DNA from: an uncultured Clostridium sp.
GTDB lineage: Bacteria > Bacillota > Clostridia > TANB77 > CAG-508
DNA: 64,000 nt
NCBI GenBank assembly: GCA_900553695.1
Contig: USEM01000006.1
Location: 1 to 64,000 of the forward strand
Direction: 5' to 3'
The translations under genes and the position numbers were made by a program. This document shows positions 8,100 through 14,819 of the stretch, one piece after another. Below the pieces are notes generated by a model. That model was given only the letters and a program-made list of their open reading frames with translations, did not search any database and was not told where the DNA came from. Within the stretch, counting starts at the first letter, position 1. Each line of letters opens with the position of its first letter.

Positions 8100-8840
8100 T
8101 TATTCAAAACATTTTAATATTGTATCTAATTGTCCTTCTCCTGTTGTTGTAACTATTATAGTAATAATATAATCTCCTTCTGCTCTTATATAGTAAGATT
8201 GCCCAATTTCTACTCCTGATACACTTGCTGTTGATGTTAGTGCTGTATATTCTTCTGATCCTACTTTAGCTGTTGCAGTTTCATTTACTTTGTATTGAAT
8301 GCTACTAACTGCTTCTAGTTGTTGTTTTAAGCTTGTAGCATAAGATTCTGGAGTGATTTTCATTGTTGGTTTTTCTAGTAATACACTTACATTTGCTTTT
8401 GTTGTATCATCATTTGCAACCATTCCATAGATTACCATACTTTGTGCTAATTCAGCTAATTTTTTTTGATCATCATTTAAAAGTTCTACTCCAACATTCA
8501 TTACTTGCGCAATTTGTTCATCTGAATATTTAGACCATCCACTTGGTAGATTGAATTTTATGTTAGCAAATTCATTTACATATTGATTGCCATTCCATTC
8601 TCCTCTTGAAATGTCTGTTGTTTTTGTTTCATTACCAGTTGTATTATTATCATCTGTAGTTGTTTGATTATTTTTAACTACTGCTGTATTGTTTTTGTTA
8701 GTTTCATTGATGCTTTCTGCTCTATTTTCCTCTTTTTTGTTATCTACATTGTTTTCTTCTTTTTTTCCACAAGCTGTCATAGATATTATAACTATTGAAA
8801 GCATTGCTATAACTAATATTGTTTTTAATGTTTTTTTCAT
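8100..8840 (-). CDS. Secreted lipoprotein of unknown function
   Basis: A 246-residue lipoprotein. Residues 1-24 form a type II signal peptide with lipobox MTAC; the Cys at 24 would be lipidated. A low-complexity Asn/Thr/Glu/Lys linker follows (about residues 25-80). The C-terminal domain from residue 85 begins NEFANIKFNLPSGWSKYSD and resembles the extracellular part of the protein at 1-994. PsbP-like folds have such a start, but the ligand is unknown. It is a monocistronic unit with its own terminator. No zero-frame CGG is present. Confidence 0.8.
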   Translation of the reverse strand: MKKTLKTILVIAMLSIVIISMTACGKKEENNVDNKKEENRAESINETNKNNTAVVKNNQTTTDDNNTTGNETKTTDISRGEWNGNQYVNEFANIKFNLPSGWSKYSDEQIAQVMNVGVELLNDDQKKLAELAQSMVIYGMVANDDTTKANVSVLLEKPTMKITPESYATSLKQQLEAVSSIQYKVNETATAKVGSEEYTALTSTASVSGVEIGQSYYIRAEGDYIITIIVTTTGEGQLDTILKCFE

Positions 8841-8915
8841 TCTATATCTCCCCTTTATTTAAATTTGAGAATAGTATATCTCATTTTTAAGATTTTTACA
8901 ACACTATTTTATAAA

Positions 8916-10145
8916 TTATTTTAGTTTTCCAATGTAATAATTTTTCTTTCCTCTTTTTACAACTATGTATGTGCTTTCTATGAACATCTCTTTATCTATA
9001 ACTTTTTCTAAATCTGTTACTTTTTCTCCATTTATTGAAATTGCACCTGCTTCTATAAATTCTCTTGCTTCTCTTTTACTTTTTGCAATTCCCATATTAT
9101 TAACTAATTCTACTAAGCTTATTCCTGCTTCAACTTCTTTTATTTCTTGACCTTTAAACAGATCTTCAATATCCCTTTTTGATAAGTCTTTAAACTTATT
9201 ATTAAATAAATGGTCAGCTAAATCTACAGCTTTTTCGTATTCTTCTTTACCATGTAGAAATGTTATTATTTCTCTTGCTAGTGCTTTGTGTGCCTCTCTT
9301 AATTCTGGATGTGCTTTATTTTTTGCCTCTAATTCTTCTATTTCTTCTTTTGATAAAAATGTGTAAATTTTTAAGTAATCTATAACCATTGAGTCTTCAA
9401 CATTTACAAAGAATTGATATAATTCATAGCTTGATGTTTTTTCTTTATCTAGCCATAAAGCATTTCCTTCGCTCTTTCCAAATTTATTGCCTTGAGAATC
9501 TGTTACAAGTGGCATTGTGAAACCATACACTTCATCTCCTGTAGATTTTCTAATTAAATCTATTCCTGCTGTAATATTTCCCCATTGATCTGAACCTGCG
9601 CATTGCATATCTACACCTTTATGCTCATGTAGGTATTTAAAATCTAATGCTTGTAAAAGCATGTATGAGAATTCTGTGTATGTTATTCCACTTTCTAGTC
9701 TTCTTCTAATTATATCTTTATCTAACATGTAATTTATGTTAAAGTATTTTCCATAATCTCTTAAGAAATCTAAAACGTTTATATCTTTTGTCCATTCATA
9801 ATTGTTTACAACATCAAAACCAAATAACTCTTTTACTTGTTTTGTTAAGCCTGCAATATTTTTACTAACTTGTTCTTTAGATATCATTGCTCTTTCTTTT
9901 GTTGGTCTTGGGTCACCAATCATTCCTGTTGCTCCACCTACTAATAAATATGGATGATGTCCTGCTTCTTTTAATCTTTTTGAAATTAGGAAGCTTGATA
10001 AATGTCCAACATGCAAACTATCAGCTGTTGGGTCTGTTCCTATGTAAAAGCTTAACCCTCCTTTGTTTAGCTTTTCTTCTAATTCTGGACTTGAAATATC
10101 TTTAATAAGTCCTCTCCATTTTAATTCTTCAAAAACTGTCATCAT
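8916..10145 (-). CDS. tyrS: Tyrosyl-tRNA synthetase
   Basis: Class I aminoacyl-tRNA synthetase that charges tRNA-Tyr. The 409-residue length is typical of the bacterial TyrS type with an S4 domain. Motifs: the HIGH-type sequence HVGHLSSF near residue 46, the tyrosine-binding FSYMLLQALD region, GSDQWGNI near 195, and KMSKS-type KFGKS near 232. The C-terminal S4 RNA-binding domain spans about residues 345-405. The start is one of two adjacent ATGs after AGGAGGAATA. Expression is controlled by the tyrosine T-box directly upstream. No zero-frame CGG is present. Confidence 0.97.
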   Translation of the reverse strand: MMTVFEELKWRGLIKDISSPELEEKLNKGGLSFYIGTDPTADSLHVGHLSSFLISKRLKEAGHHPYLLVGGATGMIGDPRPTKERAMISKEQVSKNIAGLTKQVKELFGFDVVNNYEWTKDINVLDFLRDYGKYFNINYMLDKDIIRRRLESGITYTEFSYMLLQALDFKYLHEHKGVDMQCAGSDQWGNITAGIDLIRKSTGDEVYGFTMPLVTDSQGNKFGKSEGNALWLDKEKTSSYELYQFFVNVEDSMVIDYLKIYTFLSKEEIEELEAKNKAHPELREAHKALAREIITFLHGKEEYEKAVDLADHLFNNKFKDLSKRDIEDLFKGQEIKEVEAGISLVELVNNMGIAKSKREAREFIEAGAISINGEKVTDLEKVIDKEMFIESTYIVVKRGKKNYYIGKLK

Positions 10146-10165
10146 TATTCCTCCTTTTAAATCTT

Positions 10166-10402
10166 AAAACAAAAAGAGTTAAATCATTCCCAAAGGACGA
10201 TTTAACTCGTGGTACCACCTTTTTTTTACATAAATATTTTATGCCTCATTACTCGCTTTACGTAGCTACACGTTAATTACTATAAGAAGTGTATTTCGAA
10301 ATTTTATATACTAGTAGTTTTCAGCTTCCACTACCTCTCTAATTATTGTAACTATAAAACTCTACTTGGTTTCTTTTTAAAACATAATTAAATTCAATTC
10401 TT
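10166..10402 (-). promoter_or_regulatory. Tyrosine-specific T-box riboswitch upstream of tyrS
   Basis: The minus strand carries the conserved T-box sequence AGGTGGTACCACG (about 10207-10222). It is followed by a terminator hairpin GAGTTAAATC...GATTTAACTC with TTTTTG (10171-10208). Upstream, the stem I region contains a likely specifier codon TAC within GAAATACACTTC. Uncharged tRNA-Tyr should bind and favour the antiterminator. A -10 box TATAAT lies at 10408-10413. Confidence 0.9.
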
Positions 10403-10452
10403 TAAATATTATACTATTGTTTTTTAGTAAATGCAAGCATTTTTGCATATTT

Positions 10453-10731
10453 TTACCTTTCTTCTTCTTTTTCTTGTTCTTTCTTGCTGTTTTGACTGTA
10501 TTTAAGCCATGTATCTATTATTGCTTTTGCAATAGCTTTCTTTTTTTCTTCTTCCTTCGTTAGTTCTTTTTTGTTCTCTAATTGGTCTAATGTGTTTATA
10601 CTTACAGAAACTGCTCTTTCAATCTTTCTACTATATTTACCATTTTTTCTAAATTCTTGATTTTGTCTTAAAATTTCTTCGTTGCTTATAGGGAAAGTAA
10701 TATTTGCTAGTTTCATTTTTCTTTTTTCCAT
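10453..10731 (-). CDS. Small charged hypothetical protein
   Basis: A 92-residue protein starting at ATG 10731 after GGAGAAATTTAA. The C-terminal half is strongly charged and helical (KKELTKEEEKKK, then KKEQEKEEER). A central RKIERAVSVSINTLDQLE segment may form a helix pair. It has no signal peptide or membrane segment. It is divergently transcribed from the 51-residue protein at 10835, and the two -35 boxes are only a few bases apart, so the two could be co-regulated. I do not recognise the family. Confidence 0.6.
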   Translation of the reverse strand: MEKRKMKLANITFPISNEEILRQNQEFRKNGKYSRKIERAVSVSINTLDQLENKKELTKEEEKKKAIAKAIIDTWLKYSQNSKKEQEKEEER

Positions 10732-10754
10732 TTAAATTTCTCCTTCTTGCTAAA

Positions 10755-10783
10755 ATTATAACATTTTTGTCTGTTTTGGTCAA
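10755..10783 (-). promoter_or_regulatory. Promoter of the small charged protein gene
   Basis: TTGACC (10778-10783) and TATAAT (10755-10760) with 17-bp spacing on the minus strand, back to back with the promoter at 10789-10817. Confidence 0.7.
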
Positions 10784-10788
10784 ACAAT

Positions 10789-10817
10789 TTGACATTTTTT
10801 TCTATTTATGCTATTAT
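10789..10817 (+). promoter_or_regulatory. Promoter of the 51-residue plus-strand gene
   Basis: TTGACA (10789-10794) and TATTAT (10812-10817) separated by 17 bp, 17 bp ahead of the start codon at 10835. Confidence 0.7.
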
Positions 10818-10834
10818 TTTTTTAGGTGATTTCT

Positions 10835-10990
10835 ATGGAAGAAGAAAATAAAGATATTGAAGTTGTTGTTGATGAAAATGGTGAAAATCTTGAAATTTCG
10901 CCTGTTTATGAACATCTTAATGTTGCTAAACCTAACCCAAAAGAAGACAAAAAAAATATTATAGTACCAGAAATTAAAAAGAAAAAATAA
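10835..10990 (+). CDS. 51-residue acidic small protein
   Basis: Small reading frame of 51 codons with a good AGGTGAT ribosome binding site and a consensus promoter. The N-terminal part is acidic (MEEENKDIEVVVDENGENLE) and the C-terminus basic (VPEIKKKK). There is no hydrophobic segment. The product is unrecognised. It is followed after 57 bp by tRNA-Met, which has its own promoter. Confidence 0.55.
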   Translation: MEEENKDIEVVVDENGENLEISPVYEHLNVAKPNPKEDKKNIIVPEIKKKK

Positions 10991-11006
10991 TTTTTTTGAT
11001 TTTTTC

Positions 11007-11035
11007 TTGACAAATGCGGTAAAACTATGTATAAT
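11007..11035 (+). promoter_or_regulatory. Promoter of tRNA-Met
   Basis: TTGACA (11007-11012) and TATAAT (11030-11035) with an ideal 17-bp spacer, 12 bp before the tRNA. Confidence 0.85.
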
Positions 11036-11047
11036 AGAATAGTTCAC

Positions 11048-11124
11048 GGCGAGATAGCTCAGTTGGCTAGAGCATTCGGTTCATACCCGACAGGTCGGTG
11101 GTTCGAATCCACTTCTCGCTACCA
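11048..11124 (+). tRNA. tRNA with CAT anticodon, probably tRNA-Met
   Basis: 77 nt with encoded CCA. The acceptor stem GGCGAGA pairs with TCTCGCT (first pair G-U). The anticodon loop is TTCATAC with anticodon CAT, and the T-loop is TTCGAAT. The first pair is not of the initiator type with an unpaired position 1, so elongator Met is most likely. A lysidine-modified Ile tRNA cannot be excluded from sequence alone. Confidence 0.93.
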
Positions 11125-11127
11125 ACT

Positions 11128-11152
11128 AAACCCACGTTTTTTCGTGGGTTTT
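11128..11152 (+). terminator. Terminator after tRNA-Met
   Basis: AAACCCACG-TTTTTT-CGTGGGTTTT hairpin directly behind the tRNA. Confidence 0.75.
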
Positions 11153-11172
11153 ATTGTTACCATTTTTTATTA

Positions 11173-11202
11173 TTGACATATTTATACTTAAAGTAGTATA
11201 AT
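11173..11202 (+). promoter_or_regulatory. Promoter of tmRNA
   Basis: TTGACA (11173-11178) and TATAAT (11197-11202) with an 18-bp spacer, 12 bp before the tmRNA 5' end. Confidence 0.85.
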
Positions 11203-11214
11203 ATTAAAGTACAC

Positions 11215-11568
11215 GGGGATGTATTTTGGCTTTGACAGTATTTTTGAAATATGAACTGCGAGTAGTGGATGGTTGCTTTGGCCACTATAAAAAAGCAAAT
11301 TAAAATTAAACGCTGATAATGAATTAGCATACGCTGCCTAGGTGCAACGTCGTCTTACTATAAGGCCTACTGGTATAGATAAGGCGTCGACTAAAGTAGG
11401 AAACAAAGTTATTCCTCGCCTTGGGAATAATGGGTAATTTAAGGCTACTTTAAATTCAAGTGTGTTTATTTGCTAGAATTTAGAGGATATTCCAATAATA
11501 AACTACACTCGTAGAGGTTTATATGGATAGGATATTGGACGAGGGTTCGACTCCCTCCATCTCCACCA
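11215..11568 (+). ncRNA. ssrA: Transfer-messenger RNA (tmRNA)
   Basis: 354 nt. The 5' end GGGGATG pairs with CATCTCC before ACCA at the 3' end, forming the alanine-like acceptor stem. The T-arm GAGGGTTCGACTCCCTC is present. The tag reading frame is 11312-11338, encoding ADNELAYAA, followed by TAG. This tag closely resembles the ADRELAYAA tag of Thermoanaerobacter-type Firmicutes. tmRNA rescues stalled ribosomes, which may matter in a genome with frequent frameshift sites. Its 3' end is a common integration site, and a phage remnant lies directly behind it. Confidence 0.97.
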
Positions 11569-11579
11569 AAAATTTAATA

Positions 11580-12401
11580 TTATTTCAATATTTCATTTAC
11601 TCTGTTTTGTATCGCATCATAATTATACCCAGCATTTGTTAATCTTGTTTTTCTATCTGTTCCGTTTCCCCAATCTCCTCTAATTACTTCTCTTGCTAGT
11701 TCTTCAATTGTTTTAGATGGCTTTGAGCTTGTTTTATTTCCTAATAGTTTCTCGTTTACTATATCTTGTATTGCTGAAAAGTCATATCCTGCATTTGTTA
11801 GTCTTGTTTTTCTATCTGCTCCATTTCCCCATTTTCCTGCTATTACTTCATTTGCTAATTCTTCATTTGATTTGGTTTGATTTGGTTTAGTCTGTAAAGG
11901 TTTTTCTTGTATTGAATTAATTTTGTTTGCTTCTTCTATTATATAGTCCATCTTTGATAGCAAATATTCTCCTGGGCAAGTTGTTGCCGTGTACATTTGG
12001 TGCCATACTACTGTTTTTCCCTTTACTAAAGTAATATTATTTCTCTTTGATACATCTGCTACTAATCTTATTAAGCTATTTAAAACTTTATCGCTTATTG
12101 GCCAATTTCCTCCTACTGAACTATTAGATGTTTCTATTGTTATTGACTTACAATTACTATCCCAGTTTGAGTTAGACCATGCAGTATCTGCTTCATCTAC
12201 ATATTGTGCTATTCTTCCGTCGCTACCAACTCCATAGTGAGCACTAGCTTGCCTATTCCCTTGAAAAATTCGTCCACATTGTTCACAAGTTAAAACTCCT
12301 GCCATATGGTGTATAGTTATTGTTTCTATTTTTCTTCCATTTCTGCCTTTTGAAAAATGCGTAGCTTTTATAAACTTTTCTGCTAAACTCGAATTACTCA
12401 T
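11580..12401 (-). CDS. Phage-type N-acetylmuramoyl-L-alanine amidase with two CW_7 repeats
   Basis: A 273-residue endolysin-like enzyme that cleaves the bond between MurNAc and L-Ala. The start is the ATG at 12401 after GGAGGAAAGGGG. Residues 15-160 form an amidase_2/PGRP domain with zinc ligands in TIHHMAG and VVWHQM and the conserved TTCPGEYL. Residues 185-225 and 232-272 are two CW_7 (Cpl-7) cell-wall binding repeats, each with the WGNG-DRKTRLTNAGY core. There is no signal peptide, which fits an endolysin released through a holin; a holin gene lies just upstream. It is probably a domesticated or remnant prophage lysis module. Confidence 0.9.
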   Translation of the reverse strand: MSNSSLAEKFIKATHFSKGRNGRKIETITIHHMAGVLTCEQCGRIFQGNRQASAHYGVGSDGRIAQYVDEADTAWSNSNWDSNCKSITIETSNSSVGGNWPISDKVLNSLIRLVADVSKRNNITLVKGKTVVWHQMYTATTCPGEYLLSKMDYIIEEANKINSIQEKPLQTKPNQTKSNEELANEVIAGKWGNGADRKTRLTNAGYDFSAIQDIVNEKLLGNKTSSKPSKTIEELAREVIRGDWGNGTDRKTRLTNAGYNYDAIQNRVNEILK

Positions 12402-12477
12402 CTTCTTTCCCCTTTCCTCCACTAAATTCCTTTTCCTGTTCTTCAGATAAAATTATTTCTTCTTGGCTATCTTCCAT
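12394..12477 (-). CDS. 27-residue peptide between holin and amidase genes
   Basis: A short acidic frame (MEDSQEEIILSEEQEKEF...) starting at 12477, just after GGGAGATTAATT. Its stop codon overlaps the amidase start (ATGAGTAA arrangement). The position suggests it couples translation between holin and amidase. It could also simply be a spacer frame. Confidence 0.4.
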   Translation of the reverse strand: MEDSQEEIILSEEQEKEFSGGKGKEDE

Positions 12478-12479
12478 AA

Positions 12480-12686
12480 TTAATCTCCCTTTCTATATTT
12501 TATATTAGACACTCCTAAAATTGTACCCATGAATGTTGTTACTGCAGTCATTATCGTTAACACAATATCTGTGCATTCAACATTAAAACACTTTAATGTT
12601 ACACCTATTAATGTAGTTACTGCTGGCAAAAATACTAGCGTTACCCATTTTAGAGCATCATATACTTTATTGCTCAATATTCTCAC
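12480..12686 (-). CDS. Phage holin
   Basis: A 68-residue membrane protein with two hydrophobic helices (about residues 12-30 and 41-60) joined by a short loop with two Cys, and a basic C-terminus (KYRKGD). It starts MRILSNKVYDALKWVTLVFLPA, typical of Dp-1-like phage holins. The holin would let the adjacent amidase reach the wall. It lies directly upstream of the 27-residue peptide and the amidase. No other phage structural genes are seen. Confidence 0.8.
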   Translation of the reverse strand: MRILSNKVYDALKWVTLVFLPAVTTLIGVTLKCFNVECTDIVLTIMTAVTTFMGTILGVSNIKYRKGD

Positions 12687-12779
12687 CTCATTTCATTGTT
12701 TTGTCCAATTTATTGAATTGCTTATATAATTATTTTTATGAAAATCATTTACATAGTGTTCATATGTTTTAAAGGCAAA

Positions 12780-12812
12780 AAAATAAAAGTAAACACTTTT
12801 AATGTTTACCTT
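12780..12812 (-). terminator. Terminator after the 104-residue hypothetical gene
   Basis: GGTAAACATTAAAAGTGTTTAC hairpin followed by TTTTATTTTTTT on the minus strand. Confidence 0.75.
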
Positions 12813-12842
12813 CATTTTATAAATTCAATATCAATACATTTC

Positions 12843-13157
12843 CTATTTTGCTTTGCTTCTACCTGTTGTAATCTCTACGTCTTGAAATAAGAAGTTTTTG
12901 AAACTTTGCCATGTAATTTCTTGGTGTAAGAATTCATTAATTTCGTCTTCAATTTTTTGTTGATATGGTGTTAGTTCTACTTTTATTTCATATGTTAAAA
13001 TTCCTTTTAATTTAGACCAGAATGAGCTTTGTTTTGCTGGTAAATTTTTGCTTGTTCCGCATACTTTAAAAGCAGAGTTTCCTGCTCCAGCTGCGGCACT
13101 GCTTGTAACCTCTACACCATTTTCTTCCATTGGAATAAATTTTGATACTTCACTCAT
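12843..13157 (-). CDS. 104-residue hypothetical protein
   Basis: The start is the ATG at 13157, after GGGAGGAAAATGTG; an ATG 23 codons upstream has no such site. The N-terminal region is Ser/Ala/Gly-rich (SSAAAGAGNSAF). The C-terminal half (WSKLKGILTYEIKVELTPYQQ, then EITWQSFKNFLFQDVE) is hydrophobic-amphipathic with repeated YEIKVEL/FQDVEIT-like ends. I do not recognise it. It may belong with the neighbouring lysis genes, but a terminator separates them. Confidence 0.5.
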   Translation of the reverse strand: MSEVSKFIPMEENGVEVTSSAAAGAGNSAFKVCGTSKNLPAKQSSFWSKLKGILTYEIKVELTPYQQKIEDEINEFLHQEITWQSFKNFLFQDVEITTGRSKAK

Positions 13158-13338
13158 CACATTTTCCTCCCTTTTAAAGTATTCTTGAGATTTTTTCTTT
13201 AGTGTTCTAAATCTATTTAATCTCACTTATCTTCATATAAATTTATACTACATTTTTCTACAATAATCAATAGTTTTGTTAAAGTTTTATTTAACATTTT
13301 TGTTACATAAATATTACAAAAATGTTACATTCTTCCAG

Positions 13339-14654
13339 CTACTCTATTTTGCCTATCAATTCTAAATTTTCTCTTTTTAATATTTTCACATTTTGTATTG
13401 TATTTTCTAGTCCTGCACCTTTTGCTTTAACACAAATATAGTTTGTTGTATGTCCTTCTGTATATTCATCTTGCACCTTTGTTTCAAATAACACCTCTAA
13501 TGTTTTGCCAATATATTTATCCAAAAATTCTATCTCATTTTTGTTTGAGAGTTCAATTAGTCTACTGCTTCTTTCTTCTTTAATTTTAGGATCTATTTGG
13601 TCTTTCATCTTTGCAGCAACTGTTCCTTTTCTTTGTGAATATTTAAATACATGCATTTTGTTAAATTTAATTCCACTTAAAAATTTGTATGTTATATCAA
13701 ATTCCTCATCTGTCTCTCCTGGGAAGCCTACTATTATATCCGTTGTTAGTGCTACATTTGGAAACTTGTTTCTTAGAAGTTTTACTCCCTTTTCGAATTC
13801 TTCTATTGTATATTTTCTGTTCATTCTTTTTAAAGTTTCGTCACATCCACTTTGAAGTGATAAGTGAAAGTGGTCACATATTTTATTTACATTTCCAAGT
13901 CTTTCTACAAATTCTTCTGTGATAAGCTTTGGCTCTAGTGAACCTAAACGAATTCGCTTTAGTCCTTCTATCTTATTTAACTTTTCTAATAAATCTATTA
14001 ATCTTGTTCCATCTTCAAAATCTTTGCCATATGATGCAACATGAATTCCTGTAATTACAACTTCTTTTATTCCTTCTTTTACAATTTCTTTAACTTCGTT
14101 TATTACACTCTCTGGTTTCCTACTTCTTACTCTGCCCTTTGCATAAGGAATTATGCAATATGAGCAAAAATTGTTGCAACCATCTTGAACTTTTATAACT
14201 GCTCTTGTTTTTTCTGTGTATGTAACTGTTCCAAAGTCTTGGAATTCTTTTTCTTCTTCAATTGGTTTTATTTCTTCTTGCTTTTCATTTGAATAGTTTT
14301 CTACTATTTGAACAATATTTCCTTTATCTGCATTTCCGAACTATTATATCTAGTTCTTCTACCTTTTCAAGTTCAGCTTTACTTACTTCTGCATAGCAAC
14401 CTGTTGCAACTACAATTGAGTTTTCGTTATGGCTTTTGGCTTGTCTTATAATTTGTCTTGACTTTTTATCTGCCATACTTGTAACTGTACATGTATTTAT
14501 AATATAGATATCTGCTTTATCTTCAAATTCTACTTTTTCATATCCTTTTTCTATAAATTTTTGTGCTATTGCATTTGTTTCGTATTGATTTACTTTGCAA
14601 CCGTAATGTAAATAGAGCAACGGTTTTTTTCTTTTTATTTTCTTTATTTTCCAT
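13339..14654 (-). CDS. mtaB: tRNA t6A37 methylthiotransferase with two CGG +1 shifts
   Basis: Radical-SAM enzyme that converts t6A37 to ms2t6A37 in tRNAs reading ANN codons. Reading two CGG codons (14601-14603 and 14336-14338) as +1 gives 437 residues, the usual MtaB length. The N-terminus becomes KKTVALFTLGCKVNQYETNAI, where the first shift creates the Gly of the cluster-binding GCKVNQ motif. The second shift joins EELDIIV to GNADKGNIVQ. The radical-SAM CxxxCxxC is CNNFCSYC, then IPYAKGRVRSR; a TRAM domain ends the protein. The start is the ATG at 14654 after AAAGG. Zero-frame reading would give three unconnected fragments. Confidence 0.9.
14335..14338 (-). other. CGGA +1 frameshift site 2 in mtaB
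   Basis: Zero-frame context GTT CGG AAA. Skipping C gives V-G-N-A-D-K, the conserved GNADK element. The zero frame stops three codons later. Confidence 0.88.
14600..14603 (-). other. CGGT +1 frameshift site 1 in mtaB
   Basis: Zero-frame context TTA CGG TTG. Skipping C gives L-G-C-K-V-N-Q, the invariant MtaB motif with a cluster-ligand Cys. One of two sites with T as fourth base. Confidence 0.9.
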
Positions 14655-14686
14655 ACTATTACTACCTTTCAGCGATTTTTACTTTT

Positions 14687-14767
14687 TCATTTTTTCCCAT
14701 ATTGCTTTTTCATATTTATTGAGTATATTTCCAACCGTAGTGTGTAAAAAGCTACTCTTTTTGCCAT
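14687..14767 (-). pseudogene. Decayed copy of the mtaB 5' end, or CGG-containing leader ORF
   Basis: ATG 14767 follows AAAAGGGGAAATAAAC. The frame begins MAKRVAFYTL and then meets a CGG at 14735-14737. With the +1 rule it reads LGWKYTQ and stops (16 residues). The zero frame gives 26 residues. The DNA resembles the start of mtaB (VALFTLGCKVNQYE) 100 bp downstream, including the CGGTTG site. It looks like a truncated duplicate, but its position between the ftsK terminator and mtaB would also fit a leader peptide. Confidence 0.45.
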
Positions 14768-14786
14768 GTTTATTTCCCCTTTTTTA

Positions 14787-14816
14787 GCAAGAAAGCCCCT
14801 TTATTTGGGGTTTCTT
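14787..14816 (-). terminator. Terminator after ftsK/spoIIIE
   Basis: AAGAAACCCC-AAATAAA-GGGGCTTTCTT hairpin, then GCTAAAAAA; it starts a few bases after the stop codon. The T-tract is weak. Confidence 0.6.
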
Positions 14817-14819
14817 ATT

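Noticed and set aside
11293..11311. tmRNA tag beginning at the GCA AAT upstream of the tag frame
   Set aside because: That frame meets TAA after two codons. GCT at 11312 gives ADNELAYAA and matches known tags.
14687..14767. Calling the short frame before mtaB a real gene
   Set aside because: Under the CGG rule it stops after 16 residues and resembles the mtaB start, so I list it only as a decayed copy or possible leader.
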